NCBI RefSeq assembly: GCF_040207875.1
Contig: NZ_CP157942.1
Span: 496,001-560,000 of the forward strand
Length of the DNA stretch: 64,000 nt
Source: Wolbachia endosymbiont of Armadillidium arcangelii
Lineage (GTDB): Bacteria > Pseudomonadota > Alphaproteobacteria > Rickettsiales > Anaplasmataceae
Direction: 5' to 3'
Made by a program: the position numbers and the translations under genes. The notes below the pieces were generated by a model, which was not told the DNA's origin, made no database searches, and was given only the letters and a program-made list of their open reading frames with translations. Below are positions 19,118 to 29,183 of this stretch, in pieces (position 1 is the first letter of the stretch; every line of letters begins with the position of its first letter).

Positions 19118-19579
19118 TCAAAAAATACTCTGGATTTCCTTGAACAGCTAAGAGAAAGAATGCCCTTTCATTGTCAAAGAATTCAAACTGATAGAGGGCA
19201 GGAATTTTTTGCTTATGAGGTGTAGGAATGTGCTTAGTAGAATGGAAAATTAAATTTCGTCCTATTAAGCCGTTTTCTCCACATTTAAATGGCAAAGTGG
19301 AAAGAGCACAGCGTACAGATTTAGATGAATTTTATAGTAGCGTTAACATCAAGGATCCTGAACTGCAAATTAAACTTAGAGGTTGGGAAGAATATTATAA
19401 TAAACAACGTTCTCATAGTACTCTTCAAGGAAAAACTCCATGGCAAAGAACTAGAAAGTACAATTCCTTGTTTAAGTGAAGTGCAAAAAAATTATATCTC
19501 GTCAAAAGAGCCATTTGTCATGCAAAATTACAAGCACGATCAGAGGTTAAGATCACTTCAAAAATATAAAATCTCTTAA
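19118..19579 (+). pseudogene. IS481-type (rve) transposase remnant
   Basis: The pieces read NTLDFLEQLRERMPFHCQRI with QTDRGQEFF (a catalytic Asp). After a stop (about 19218) and a shift come FRPIKPFSPHLNGKVERAQR with the catalytic Glu region and EEYYNKQRSHSTLQGKTPW. A last shift leads to SEVQKNYISSKEPFVMQ. This matches DDE integrase-core transposases of the IS481 kind. The N-terminal HTH part is missing. Confidence 0.7.
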
Positions 19580-19658
19580 CAGACTACCTATTTCGAGTTT
19601 AGACTTGATTTGACAAATCAGCTGTAATAACCTCTATGAATCACACACATAAAACTAG

Positions 19659-20490
19659 GCTCTGTGAACAAAATTTTAGAATAACCATATGAGTACTCTG
19701 ATAAAATTCAAAAAACCCATAAAGACCTCAGTAGTCTTATCAAAACGAGAGAAAATGCGTTTAAAATTTTTAATTTTCCCGAAGAAGCACTCAATCAGAT
19801 GCCGCTCTTTATAAATATGCTCATCATAATGTTTCTGCACTTTACGATTCCGCTTTGGTGGAATAACAACAGTGCATCCTTTACTTTCAAGACTAGCAAT
19901 AAAAGCATATAGCCTTTATCGGCCACTACAGTGGAGCTAGAGACATTTTTAATCAGAATTGTGATGCCTGCGTTCCTTTGGCCTAAGGTCAGAATAAATT
20001 TGAGTGGATTTCCCAATGCGTCAACAAGTGCGTGATTTTAGTTCACCTTTACTCCGCCCTAAGACCTCTTGAGCCTGAGAATCTTTTCTATATCCAGCTG
20101 AACATGAATGAGATCTGATGATTGTTCCATCAATTATGGAGATTTCCAAATCTGGATCTTGTTGTGCATACTTAAGTAATTTTGCCAAAATTCCCTTTTC
20201 GCACCACTTTTTAAACCTCCTATGTATACTCCTGTAATTACCGTAAATTCTTGGTCATTGGCGGCCACTTTGCCACACTGCTTCCATAAATATTCTTAAC
20301 TTCTCCTCATTTTTACTGTGTATTCCTTTTGTGCTCTTTAAAAATGCAAAAATTTGCTTCCAAATTTCCTTTTTTATGTGATATTTCATACGGTAACTTC
20401 TCTATATTTATGATCATTAGGTTAAATTACCGCTTTTTTATACTTCCTGCCCTCAATTAATTTGACCTGCTAACATTTTGTTCACAGAGC
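19659..20490 (-). mobile_element. complete IS5-family element with target duplication
   Basis: The 832-bp element is bounded by perfect 16-bp terminal inverted repeats, GCTCTGTGAACAAAAT (19659-19674) and its complement (20475-20490). It is flanked by identical CTAG at 19655-19658 and 20491-20494, the YTAR-type 4-bp target duplication of IS5. The intact ends and duplication show it inserted here by transposition and has not since rearranged, although its gene is broken. Confidence 0.93.
19676..20389 (-). pseudogene. IS5-family transposase, frameshifted
   Basis: From the ATG at 20389 it reads MKYHIKKEIWKQIFAFLK and breaks near AVWQSGRQ. It continues FKKWCEKGILAKLLKYAQQ, then SIIDGTIIRSHSCSAGYRK with a catalytic Asp, and GNPLKFILTLGQRNAG. 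The end is RHLIECFFGKIKNFKRIFSR with the catalytic Glu region. At least three frame changes (near 20260, 20040 and 19915) disable it. Confidence 0.85.
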
Positions 20491-20494
20491 CTAG

Positions 20495-20599
20495 TGAAAT
20501 TACCTCTTTCTTTTCTGTCTTAATCGATTGCTTTTTCATTAAAAATTCATTGAGGTTCTTTGATAAGCGAGTTATTTTATTCATTGTTGCTTCTCTCAT
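20495..20599 (-). pseudogene. small ORF interrupted by the IS5 insertion
   Basis: An ATG at 20599 opens MREATMNKITRLSKNLNEFL and runs into the CTAG target site. Removing the IS and one CTAG gives a frame that ends four codons later (VLCV then stop). It may be a fragment of a longer gene or chance. The family is not recognised. Confidence 0.25.
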
Positions 20600-20712
20600 T
20601 AAAAATGTATCTTGCAGAACTTATACCTTATTATTCTATCCTCTTCATTCTTATTTTTCCTTAACTTGACTCGTATGATTTGTTGAATACTTCCAGCATT
20701 TCCTAAAGACCA

Positions 20713-22155
20713 CTAGAGACTATATCTTTCTGTATAATCTTTAAACGCACCTCTGTTAGAGTCAAAATGTAGCTTCACACTACCAATTGGTCCGTTTCTT
20801 TGTTTTGCAATAATCAGTTCTGCAATATTTCTAATTTTCTCCATTTTCTCTTGCCACTCTCGATGTTTATTACTCCCTTCATTTGGCTGTTTTCTTAATT
20901 CATAATATTCTTCTCTATAGAGGAACATTACTATATCTGCATCCTGCTCTATGCTTCCTGAATCACGTAAATCGGAAAGTTGTGGTTTCTTATCATCCCT
21001 CTGCTCAACAGAACGAGAGAGCTGCGATAGTGCGACAATGGGAATATTTAGTTCCTTTGCAATTGCTTTCAAACCTTGTGTCACTTCTGAGATTTCTTGC
21101 ACTCTATTTTCACTACTCCTTTTTGTTGTTCCTCGAATTAACTGCAGATAATCGATAAAGACCACCTCTACATTATATAGTTGATAGAGAAGACGTATTC
21201 TGGTACGAAGAGCACTAATTGATAACGCAGGAGTGTCATCTATGATGAAAGGTAATTCGGATAGATCTGTACTAGCATTAATGAATTCGTGTAATTCAAA
21301 ATCACTAATTCTCCCAGTCAGTGCCTTATAATAACCAATGCCTGAATCTATAGTAATCAATCTTGCAGTCAATTGCTCTGCTGACATTTCAAGTGAGAAA
21401 AACGCTACGTAGTGTTGTTTATCTGTTCTTTTTTGCAAAATCTTACAAGCATTAAGTGCGATGTTCAGCGCCAATGCTGTCTTCCCCATTGAAGGTCTTG
21501 CAGCTATAATTAACAGATCAGATTTCTGCAAACCACCAAGAAGCTGGTTTAGGTCTTGAAGTCCGGTTGTAATACCTAGCGCCTCTGGGTTATTCTTCAG
21601 CTTGCTGATCTTCTCAACCACATCTTTAATTGAACTTGTAAGCTTTATGTATGTTTTCTCACCTTGCTTTTTTACTGCTAAGTTGAACAATTTTGTCATT
21701 GCCTGCTCAATTTGTACCTGTGCAGGATTTTCAATGTCGTAGTTGTAACTATCGTCAACTATCTCCTGCCCGAGTTTGATTAAGCATCTCCTTAAATAAG
21801 TATCACGGATTATTCTGGTCAAGCTATAGATATCAAGTGCAATGCTTGCCTTTGCTGCAAGTTTTGCTAGGTACTCAACTCCACCACATTCGGCAAATGC
21901 TTTATCATTTTCAAAAAACATCTTTAGGCTTAATTCATTGGCGACTATGCCGTGTTTTCTGGTTTTAGATATCTGGGTAAAAATGCTTTGATGTAGTGGA
22001 TCATAGAAATTATCTGCTGTGATTATGTCTTCAACTGCATCACAAATTCTATTATCTCGAATCATTGCACCAATGAGCATTTGCTCTGCTTCTAAATTAT
22101 GTGGCAATTTACATATTTCTTCTCTTGAATCAATAAGGTTAACTAATTCATTCAT
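20713..22155 (-). CDS. dnaB: replicative DNA helicase
   Basis: This 480-residue hexameric helicase unwinds DNA at the replication fork and recruits primase. The N-terminal DnaB domain (about 15-120) begins KLPHNLEAEQMLIGAMI. The RecA-like motor has Walker A ARPSMGKTALAL (219-230), the Walker B region VEVVFIDYLQLI and the arginine-finger area RDSGSIEQDADIVMF. Full length with no intein. It follows no obvious partner gene; an IS5 insertion lies about 220 bp from its 3' end. Confidence 0.97.
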   Translation of the reverse strand: MNELVNLIDSREEICKLPHNLEAEQMLIGAMIRDNRICDAVEDIITADNFYDPLHQSIFTQISKTRKHGIVANELSLKMFFENDKAFAECGGVEYLAKLAAKASIALDIYSLTRIIRDTYLRRCLIKLGQEIVDDSYNYDIENPAQVQIEQAMTKLFNLAVKKQGEKTYIKLTSSIKDVVEKISKLKNNPEALGITTGLQDLNQLLGGLQKSDLLIIAARPSMGKTALALNIALNACKILQKRTDKQHYVAFFSLEMSAEQLTARLITIDSGIGYYKALTGRISDFELHEFINASTDLSELPFIIDDTPALSISALRTRIRLLYQLYNVEVVFIDYLQLIRGTTKRSSENRVQEISEVTQGLKAIAKELNIPIVALSQLSRSVEQRDDKKPQLSDLRDSGSIEQDADIVMFLYREEYYELRKQPNEGSNKHREWQEKMEKIRNIAELIIAKQRNGPIGSVKLHFDSNRGAFKDYTERYSL

Positions 22156-22258
22156 TTTAAGTTTTTAGAGTAATGATTGATTATTGTAGAATATTCAATC
22201 TCGACTTAAAAGAGAAAAAAATTTGACTAATCCTGTGTTGCTTATAGCATTAAAGTAG

Positions 22259-22341
22259 GCCCCTGTGGTGGAATGGTAGACACGGCAGACTCAAAATCTG
22301 TTGCTTGCAAGAGCATGCTGGTTCAAGTCCGGCCAGGGGCA
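22259..22341 (+). tRNA. tRNA-Leu (anticodon CAA)
   Basis: The acceptor stem GCCCCTG (22259-22265) pairs with CAGGGGC (22334-22340), followed by the discriminator A. The anticodon arm CAGA-CTCAAAA-TCTG gives anticodon CAA. A long variable arm (GCTTGC...GCATGC region) and the T arm GTTCAAGTCC mark a class II leucine tRNA. CCA is not encoded. Confidence 0.95.
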
Positions 22342-22363
22342 CTCAAACATTGGAAAGTGCTTT

Positions 22364-22981
22364 ATGTTACACAAGTTTTTTAATCGTTCATTTGCCATTC
22401 TTTCTTCTATAAATGCTATTCAAAGGGTAAAGAAAGATGAAAATGGAATATGTTACGTAACGGGACTTAGACGCTATTTGTCAGTGCTACTTGATTTAAT
22501 TATCATTGTTTTATTTTTGCAATTTTGCGGTCAGGTCTTAAATCAACTCTTTATGAGCTCAGAGAGTAGTAAAATATTAGGCCAAGTTGCTGCAAAATAT
22601 CAAATGCATGTGCCACTATCTGCAGAGGAAACAGCAATGCAGAGTAAAGTAATTAAGTTACTAGTTCTAAATCAGATAGTTCAATTTATTATGCTTTTTA
22701 GTTATGTGGCATATATGTGGATAAGGTTTGGTGCTACACCTGGAAAATTATTACTTGGGCTTAGAGTTGTGAGTGCACAAACTTTTGAAAAATTGACTCT
22801 CAAACAAGCAATAAAGAGGTTTTTTTCCTTTATATTGTCAACTACACCACTATTCTTAGGTTTCATATGGGCAAGCTTCGACAAAAGTTGCCAAACTTGG
22901 CATGATAAGATTGCAGGCACAGTAGTTGTAACAAGTAAAAGTCTTAGATGTATGGTCTCAGAACATAATGGAGTGGATTAA
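22364..22981 (+). CDS. RDD-family membrane protein
   Basis: This 205-residue protein has an RDD domain. Hydrophobic segments lie at about 45-65 (LDLIIIVLFLQFCG), 108-128 (IVQFIMLFSYVAYMW) and 160-180 (FFSFILSTTPLFLGF). The RDD hallmarks are RRYLSVLLDL, the FGATPGKLLLGLRVV loop and QTWHDKIAGTVVV. RDD proteins are poorly understood and some are thought to act in ion or solute transport. The ATG at 22364 is used because longer frames run back into the tRNA-Leu, 22 bp upstream. Confidence 0.85.
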   Translation: MLHKFFNRSFAILSSINAIQRVKKDENGICYVTGLRRYLSVLLDLIIIVLFLQFCGQVLNQLFMSSESSKILGQVAAKYQMHVPLSAEETAMQSKVIKLLVLNQIVQFIMLFSYVAYMWIRFGATPGKLLLGLRVVSAQTFEKLTLKQAIKRFFSFILSTTPLFLGFIWASFDKSCQTWHDKIAGTVVVTSKSLRCMVSEHNGVD

Positions 22982-23054
22982 GTCTTACGTGTTACTTATA
23001 TCGTTAAAAATAAGAGAATTTTAGTAATTTCACTAAATAAATTAAATACATTAC

Positions 23055-23084
23055 TTGACTAAATACTTACCTAAGTAGTATACT
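23055..23084 (+). promoter_or_regulatory. candidate sigma70 promoter of the lipase gene
   Basis: TTGACT (23055-23060) and TATACT (23079-23084) lie 18 bp apart, about 33 bp upstream of the ATG. A purine-rich AGGTAAG ribosome-binding site follows. Confidence 0.55.
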
Positions 23085-23116
23085 TAAATTAATTAAGCTT
23101 ATAGTAGGTAAGAAAT

Positions 23117-25768
23117 ATGGCGCCTCCTAATCTAGAGAATGATCTACATACTTCTTTGAGCGGATCAACTGTTGCTGAAAGTTCAATGAATTCTATTGGT
23201 AATAGTTTTGAGCATATTAATCATGAGGAAATAGGCAAAACACTTCAAGCTTTAGAATTACTTTTAAATAAAGCGAAAACTCCGCAATACAAAAATTCTC
23301 TTGGACGGTTAAAATCATTTCTTAGTAAAGTAGATAATGCTAACTCTGATCCTCTCCTTATAAATGGAATATATAAGAGTTTAATAGAATCTTTAGATAA
23401 AGAACCTGATTTAGATCATGCTGCTTTATGCGAAGTTCTAGGTTTAAATACAAAACAAGCTGAATTAGACTATGCTTCTGATCTTGCTGATCTGATAAAA
23501 AGAGAAATTGCAGGATTTGATAAAGAAAAATTGCGAAAAATGTGTACTTTTAGCAAGATTTCCTACGGTAATGTGGACAGAAAATTAAAGCAAGATGAGT
23601 ACAAAACTAAAAGGCAATTTGAAGAAGAAGGTTATCAAATTATAAAATTTTACGACAATGAACTCATTGAAGACAAATATTGCTCGGATACTGATTATAA
23701 GTTAGAACAACACGATGTCGGCTATGCTTTAACTGGTAGCAATTCATATAATCGAGATGCTGGTTATATTTTTATTAAAGGCGAGGAAGTGACTATAGCT
23801 TATCATGGGACTCGCGATTTGAATGATGTGAAGGAAGATCTTCGTGCTTCTTTAGCTAAATTATCATTTTTACCTGAAGATCATTATGTCCACTCTGGTT
23901 TCTACTTCTTATTCAAACGCTCTTGGCCTAGCATACATAAAGTATTACAAGGTTATGCTAATGATCAAGGGTTAGCAATCAAAGATTTAAAAATCAATGT
24001 TACAGGTCATAGCATGGGAGGTGCTCTTGCTAGTATAGCTGCTTTATGCCTTAATAAAACAGAAAATGCCGAAGATGTTCATGTTGCAACTTTTGGCTCT
24101 CCAAGAGTTTTCTATAATGGTGCTGCTAAAGTTTACAATGATTGTCTTGGAAATAAGACTACTAGAGTAGCTTGTCAATCAGATCCAGTACCATGTTTGC
24201 CACACGGTAATGCTGGTATGCATTATAAGCATGTAGGTAAACCATTAAAACTGGAAACGGGTAAAGCTTTAGAGTATTTGGAGCCACACTATCATAAAAT
24301 TGATACCTATTATAACCTTATTCAGGAAGTGCAGCAGGAGAATTTTAAATCAGACAACAATCCATCTAAGTATCTTCCTATTGCTTATATTTGTGGCATA
24401 TTTTACCATGCAGTTTTGTCATATGTCGATGTGAATGATAAGGAGTTCTTTAAAAAAGTTGAGGAAGAAAATAAAGAGATTAAGCTTTCTGAAATACCCA
24501 TTGAATATGCTCCAAACGTAGAAGAAAAACTTAAAAAAGGAGAAGAAGAAGTAGCTAAGCTTACTAATGAAAAAACTCAATTAGAGGGAAGGTTAAAGAA
24601 TATACAACAAAGTTTGGTTGGAAAAACTAAAGAGCTAGATGATGAAAAAGAAAAATTAACACAAGAACAACAGAAGACTAATCAACTCAATGATCAAGTA
24701 GATAAACTTACTGCAGAATTTAAAGGGACAAAAGATCAGCTTGCAGAAAAGAAAGCAGAGCTGGATGAACAAACTAAAAAAGTAACCAAGCTTAATAGTA
24801 CTATAAAGGAACTTAAGTCAACAAACGCTAAGCTAGAAAAGAATGTTGGTAATCTGAACAATCAGTTTGCAGAAGAAAAGAAGGCACTGGAAGATTTGAA
24901 AGTTCAATCAAAACAAAATGAGAAAGAATTCAAGAAAAAAATAGAAGAGCTGAACAGTATAAAGCAAGGTCAGGCTAGTAAAATAGCTGTTCTCACAGCA
25001 GAGATCACAGAGCTCAAGGAAGCAAAAACTGAGCTAAAAGGAAAGGCAGAATTTACAGGAAAAGAGCTGGAGGATACTCAAGCTCAACTCAAAGAGAGGG
25101 AGAAAGAGCTAGATATTGCAAAGAACAATGCTTCTCAATTAAAAGAAGAACTAAAACAAGCACAGCAAAGCTTAGTTGCAAAAACAAAGGAATTTGAAAA
25201 CGCAGTTAACAAGTTGCAGAAAGGCTTGAATGAAAAAACTAGAGAAGCAGCTCAATTTGAAGAGGAAAACAGTAATTTAGCTAGTCAAACAAGGGAGCTT
25301 GAAAGGAAGAAAGAAGAGATTGGAAAGCTCGAAGCTCAGGTAACTCAACTGACTGCACAAAGTAATCAGCTGAATGATACAAGGCAAGGCTTAACTGACG
25401 AAGTAACTCAACTTAAAAATGAAAATAACGACCTGAAAACAAGGCTACAGGAATCTGAAAATAAAAGTAAAGTACTAGAGAAGAATCTAAAGAAACAATC
25501 TGAAAGCAAAGATGAAGAGCTAAATGAAAAATTCTTGAAAGCAAGAATTTATAGTAAAAAGCAAGGTATTTACGCCGCTGTTTCTTTTGTATCATCTGGA
25601 GCATTTGCTGTTGGTGCAAATCTAACAATGCTTCATTTAGCAATATGTGTTTCACTTATTATAGCTGCATCAACTTTTCTTGCAGTAGGATGTTACTGTT
25701 TTTATAAGGCAAATACAGCACTTAGTAATGTCGAGATCGAAAATAATAGTTATAGAATAGCTGCTTAG
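23117..25768 (+). CDS. class 3 lipase fused to long coiled coil and C-terminal membrane hairpin
   Basis: This 883-residue protein has three parts. Residues about 170-420 form a Lipase_3 alpha/beta-hydrolase with YHGTRDLND, nucleophile Ser299 in VTGHSMGGALAS, Asp356 in SDPVPCLPHG and a candidate His391 or His393 in PHYHKIDTYY. Residues about 445-810 are an almost continuous coiled coil rich in K, E, Q and L. Residues about 817-867 hold two adjacent hydrophobic segments (IYAAVSFVSSGAFAVGANL and LAICVSLIIAASTFLAVG). No N-terminal signal peptide is seen. The catalytic triad looks complete. Lipase activity is from family knowledge; a membrane-anchored effector role is inference. It has its own promoter. 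Confidence 0.85.
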   Translation: MAPPNLENDLHTSLSGSTVAESSMNSIGNSFEHINHEEIGKTLQALELLLNKAKTPQYKNSLGRLKSFLSKVDNANSDPLLINGIYKSLIESLDKEPDLDHAALCEVLGLNTKQAELDYASDLADLIKREIAGFDKEKLRKMCTFSKISYGNVDRKLKQDEYKTKRQFEEEGYQIIKFYDNELIEDKYCSDTDYKLEQHDVGYALTGSNSYNRDAGYIFIKGEEVTIAYHGTRDLNDVKEDLRASLAKLSFLPEDHYVHSGFYFLFKRSWPSIHKVLQGYANDQGLAIKDLKINVTGHSMGGALASIAALCLNKTENAEDVHVATFGSPRVFYNGAAKVYNDCLGNKTTRVACQSDPVPCLPHGNAGMHYKHVGKPLKLETGKALEYLEPHYHKIDTYYNLIQEVQQENFKSDNNPSKYLPIAYICGIFYHAVLSYVDVNDKEFFKKVEEENKEIKLSEIPIEYAPNVEEKLKKGEEEVAKLTNEKTQLEGRLKNIQQSLVGKTKELDDEKEKLTQEQQKTNQLNDQVDKLTAEFKGTKDQLAEKKAELDEQTKKVTKLNSTIKELKSTNAKLEKNVGNLNNQFAEEKKALEDLKVQSKQNEKEFKKKIEELNSIKQGQASKIAVLTAEITELKEAKTELKGKAEFTGKELEDTQAQLKEREKELDIAKNNASQLKEELKQAQQSLVAKTKEFENAVNKLQKGLNEKTREAAQFEEENSNLASQTRELERKKEEIGKLEAQVTQLTAQSNQLNDTRQGLTDEVTQLKNENNDLKTRLQESENKSKVLEKNLKKQSESKDEELNEKFLKARIYSKKQGIYAAVSFVSSGAFAVGANLTMLHLAICVSLIIAASTFLAVGCYCFYKANTALSNVEIENNSYRIAA

Positions 25769-25884
25769 ATATTAAGTTAGTAATTTAAATATTCTTTATT
25801 GCTAGTTATTATACCATCACTTTAATTTGGTTGTATTTTACTAAAAAAACTTTAGATTTATTTTGTAATCGATACTTAAATATA

Positions 25885-27210
25885 ATGACACAATCTTGGA
25901 ATTTATTGCAGACAGGGCAAAAGGAAGGCTATAAAATTGCGTATATAAATGCTCGTATTATCGACCCAGGAACTAAACTTGATATAAAAGGTTCATTGTT
26001 AACTGAAGGGGATAAAATTGTTGATTTTAGCGAATCATTACTTTCAACAAGTGGAGTTGATGAAACAATAGACTGTAAAGGGCTTGTTCTAATGCCAGGC
26101 CTTATTGACATTCACGTGCATTTTCGTGAACCAGGTCAAGAGCATAAAGAAACTATACATACGGGTAGCAAATCTGCAGCTGCAGGAGGCGTTACAACTG
26201 TAGTTTGTCAGCCAAACACTGTTCCAGCAATTGATAGTGTTGTCTTGGCTAAATATTTGAAATATAGAGCACTTGAAACTTCACATGTGAATGTTGAATT
26301 TTACGCTAAAATCACCACTTCGGAAGAAAAATTAACTAAAATGGCACTTTTAAAGGAAGTAGGTGCGGTTGGGTTCACCGATGATGGTATGCCAGTTATG
26401 AACCCAATGATTATGAGACAGGCGCTGCTTTATTCAAGTATGCTTGATGTTCCTATTGCTCAACATGCAGAAGATTTAAATTTATCTGCTGGTGGTGCAA
26501 TTAATGAGGGTAAGATTTCTGAAGAATTGGGAGTGAAGGGAATCTTGAGTGCATCGGAATCGGTTATGGTAACTCGTGATATACTGCTAATGAAGGACAT
26601 AGAAAATGTACACTACCATATTTTACATGTATCTTCAAAAGATTCACTTGATGCTATTAAACGTGCAAAAGATTTGGGATTAAATGTTACATGTGAAGTA
26701 ACTCCTCATCACTTTACTTTAACCGAAGATATAGTAAAGCAACATGGAGCAATCGCAAAAATGAATCCGCCGCTTCGCACTGAAGAAGATCGTTTAGCTA
26801 TGATTGAAGGTTTAAAAACAGGTGTGATTGATTGCATTGCAACTGATCATGCACCCCATGATCGTAGTTCTAAAGATCTACCACTTGAAAATGCTGCATT
26901 TGGTATTGTTGGCCTTGAAACAATTCTGCCCCTTTCACTTGAACTATATCACAGTGGACAAATGGGTCTACTTGATGTGCTTGCAAAATTGACATATAAG
27001 CCTGCAGATATAATACATGTGCCACGTGGTCGTATACAAAAAAACCTTGCAGCGGACTTAATTTTAGTTGATTTGAATCATGAATGGGAAATTAAAGTTG
27101 ACACCTTTGCTAGTAAGTCAAAGAATTCTCCTTTCGATGGACGTAAGGTAAAAGGGTGCGTAATACGTACTGTTGTGTCTGGCAAAACTGTATATTTACA
27201 GAAGAGTTAG
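25885..27210 (+). CDS. pyrC: dihydroorotase
   Basis: This 441-residue class I dihydroorotase is the third step of pyrimidine synthesis. The metal-binding DIHVHFREPGQEH is at about 75-87 with His77 and His79. EVTPHHFTLTED and NPPLRTEEDR follow, then catalytic Asp321 in ATDHAPHD. The start is set at the ATG at 25885 (MTQSWNLLQ); an upstream TTG at 25831 would add 18 residues without similarity. Downstream, rnd follows after 84 bp on the same strand. Confidence 0.94.
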   Translation: MTQSWNLLQTGQKEGYKIAYINARIIDPGTKLDIKGSLLTEGDKIVDFSESLLSTSGVDETIDCKGLVLMPGLIDIHVHFREPGQEHKETIHTGSKSAAAGGVTTVVCQPNTVPAIDSVVLAKYLKYRALETSHVNVEFYAKITTSEEKLTKMALLKEVGAVGFTDDGMPVMNPMIMRQALLYSSMLDVPIAQHAEDLNLSAGGAINEGKISEELGVKGILSASESVMVTRDILLMKDIENVHYHILHVSSKDSLDAIKRAKDLGLNVTCEVTPHHFTLTEDIVKQHGAIAKMNPPLRTEEDRLAMIEGLKTGVIDCIATDHAPHDRSSKDLPLENAAFGIVGLETILPLSLELYHSGQMGLLDVLAKLTYKPADIIHVPRGRIQKNLAADLILVDLNHEWEIKVDTFASKSKNSPFDGRKVKGCVIRTVVSGKTVYLQKS

Positions 27211-27294
27211 TTATCATATAGTTGTGCTTTGAATTTCAACCAATTGTAAAGATTTAATATAAGTGGTAAAATATAGCCACTGAATAAAAAATAT

Positions 27295-28479
27295 ATGCTA
27301 ATTAGTACGACATCGGAACTGGAGAATGCATGTGAAGAGTTGATAGCAAAAGAGCCAAAATTTATAGCAGTTGACACGGAGTTCATTAGAAACAATTTAA
27401 TCTACTACCCAAGATTGTCGCTAATTCAAATTTCTTACGGAGATAAGAGTTTTATTGTAGATATACTAGTACCAGAGATTGACTTGTCGCTCATTAAGAA
27501 GATAATGCTGAATCGAGACATAACCAAAGTTTTTCATAGTTGTCGGCAAGACATAGAGTCCCTATTAACTGTGTTTAAGTGTGTTCCCACTCCCATTTTT
27601 GATACTCAAGTTGCTGCTATGTTTTGTCATTATTATCATGACTTTATTGGTTACTCAAAAGTAGTAGAACAATATCAAGGGATAGTGCTAGATAAGATTA
27701 AAGCTAAAAATTCAGACTGGTTAGGTCGTCCACTATCTGAGGACCAATTAGACTATGCAATAAGCGATGTGGTACACTTATATGACCTACACCAAATATT
27801 GTGCAGTAAACTTGAAGAAAGTAATAGGATGAGTTGGTTTCAAGAAGAGATGGAATTATTGGTTAATATAAATAGGTATTTGCATAGTCCAAAAGATGCA
27901 TGGAGGAGGGTTAAATTTAACTATGAAGCAAATCCGAGGCTAATGTTAGTTGTTAAAGCAGTAAGTGAGTGGCAAGAGACTTTAGCACAACGCTATAATA
28001 TCAATCGTAATAAAGTAATTAATAATGCTGTAATAATTGGTCTTATTGAAAAAAATGTGGAGCGTATTGACGAGGTTTTAGATGACCTTAAGAGGAACAC
28101 AAAAAATATAAAAGAGGAAGATTTATTAGAATTTATAGATATTTTCAATGAGAATGAAAAGGAATTTGTGCAGCAAAATTATACTCTGTCAGATAATTAT
28201 GATAAATCTGTATTTGATATACTCTCGATTATTTTAGAGAGCAAATGTAAGGAAAACAACATATCAAGAAAGTTAGTTTCATCAAAAAATGAGTTAGCTG
28301 GATCAATATCTGGGAAGATAGATAAATTATTCAAGGGATGGAGATATGATTTTTTCGGCAGATCAGTAGAATCGTTTTTGAACGCAGGCTCAAGGTTTGA
28401 AATTTTAATGGTAAAACCTGCGGATAGTACAGCTAAAATTCGGAGTAATCTGGTGGAAAATAACCGTATCACATGCTGA
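27295..28479 (+). CDS. rnd: ribonuclease D
   Basis: This 394-residue 3'-5' exoribonuclease takes part in tRNA 3' maturation. The DEDDy exonuclease motifs are visible: AVDTEFIRNN (Asp and Glu), VFHSCRQDIESL (Asp) and YAISDVVHLYDLH (final Asp with Tyr). An HRDC-like helical domain follows at about 200-290. The length is normal. The 3' end overlaps the convergent coaE by 11 bp. Confidence 0.92.
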   Translation: MLISTTSELENACEELIAKEPKFIAVDTEFIRNNLIYYPRLSLIQISYGDKSFIVDILVPEIDLSLIKKIMLNRDITKVFHSCRQDIESLLTVFKCVPTPIFDTQVAAMFCHYYHDFIGYSKVVEQYQGIVLDKIKAKNSDWLGRPLSEDQLDYAISDVVHLYDLHQILCSKLEESNRMSWFQEEMELLVNINRYLHSPKDAWRRVKFNYEANPRLMLVVKAVSEWQETLAQRYNINRNKVINNAVIIGLIEKNVERIDEVLDDLKRNTKNIKEEDLLEFIDIFNENEKEFVQQNYTLSDNYDKSVFDILSIILESKCKENNISRKLVSSKNELAGSISGKIDKLFKGWRYDFFGRSVESFLNAGSRFEILMVKPADSTAKIRSNLVENNRITC

Positions 28480-29047
28480 AATCTAACGAGTTTATTATAT
28501 CTTTCACTTGAGAAAAAACATTTGCGCTGGTATCGATGATGAAGTCACTCATTTGCCTTTTTTCTTCAATAGGTAGCTGAATACTGGACGTTAGATCCAG
28601 CTTTTCTTTATCCATATTACGCTCACTGAGCCTTTTAGCTTGCACAATGCTATCTGCATGGATGAAAACAATAAAGTCGCAATATAAACGGAATCTAGTT
28701 TCCAGCAGGAGTGGAATGTCCAAGACTAAGAGCTTCCTATCGGTCTTTTTTTCCTGAGCAATAAAAATTTCTAATTCATTTCGCACAGCGGAATGCACTA
28801 AAGACTGGAATTGCTTCCAATTTTCATCATAGGCTAAAAAATATTTAGACAATACTGTTCTATCAATTTTCCCATTTATTACTACCCCAGAAAATTTTTC
28901 TTCTGCATAACTTATTATGTTTTCGTCCACTTTATAAAGCTGGTGCACGACAGAGTCGGCATCAAACACAATGGCACCAAATTCTTTAAAGCAATTGGCT
29001 ACAAAGCTCTTTCCGACTGCAATTCCACCTGTTAGACCTATTATCAT
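28469..29047 (-). CDS. coaE: dephospho-CoA kinase
   Basis: This 192-residue P-loop kinase carries out the last step of coenzyme A synthesis. The P-loop is LTGGIAVGKSFVA (5-17). The CoaE lid and substrate motifs are FDADSVVHQLY and LLVLDIPLLLETRF. The C-terminus keeps SDFIIDTSANV. It ends inside the rnd 3' end on the opposite strand. CoA synthesis in these bacteria often starts from host-derived precursors. Confidence 0.94.
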   Translation of the reverse strand: MIIGLTGGIAVGKSFVANCFKEFGAIVFDADSVVHQLYKVDENIISYAEEKFSGVVINGKIDRTVLSKYFLAYDENWKQFQSLVHSAVRNELEIFIAQEKKTDRKLLVLDIPLLLETRFRLYCDFIVFIHADSIVQAKRLSERNMDKEKLDLTSSIQLPIEEKRQMSDFIIDTSANVFSQVKDIINSLDFSM

Positions 29048-29183
29048 ATAGCAAAAGACTTCTTAAAGAGAATATGTGCCGTAGCTGTTATGTCTACTTA
29101 AAACTGAATGTATGTGTATTAAAAGAAAAGCTATTATTTTTTTAGTAATCAAGTAAAATAGAGTAAAAGATTAAGAGGAAATT

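Noticed and set aside
22301..22363. Longer start for the RDD protein
   Set aside because: The extension would be encoded by the tRNA-Leu 3' half; the ATG at 22364 gives a normal RDD protein.
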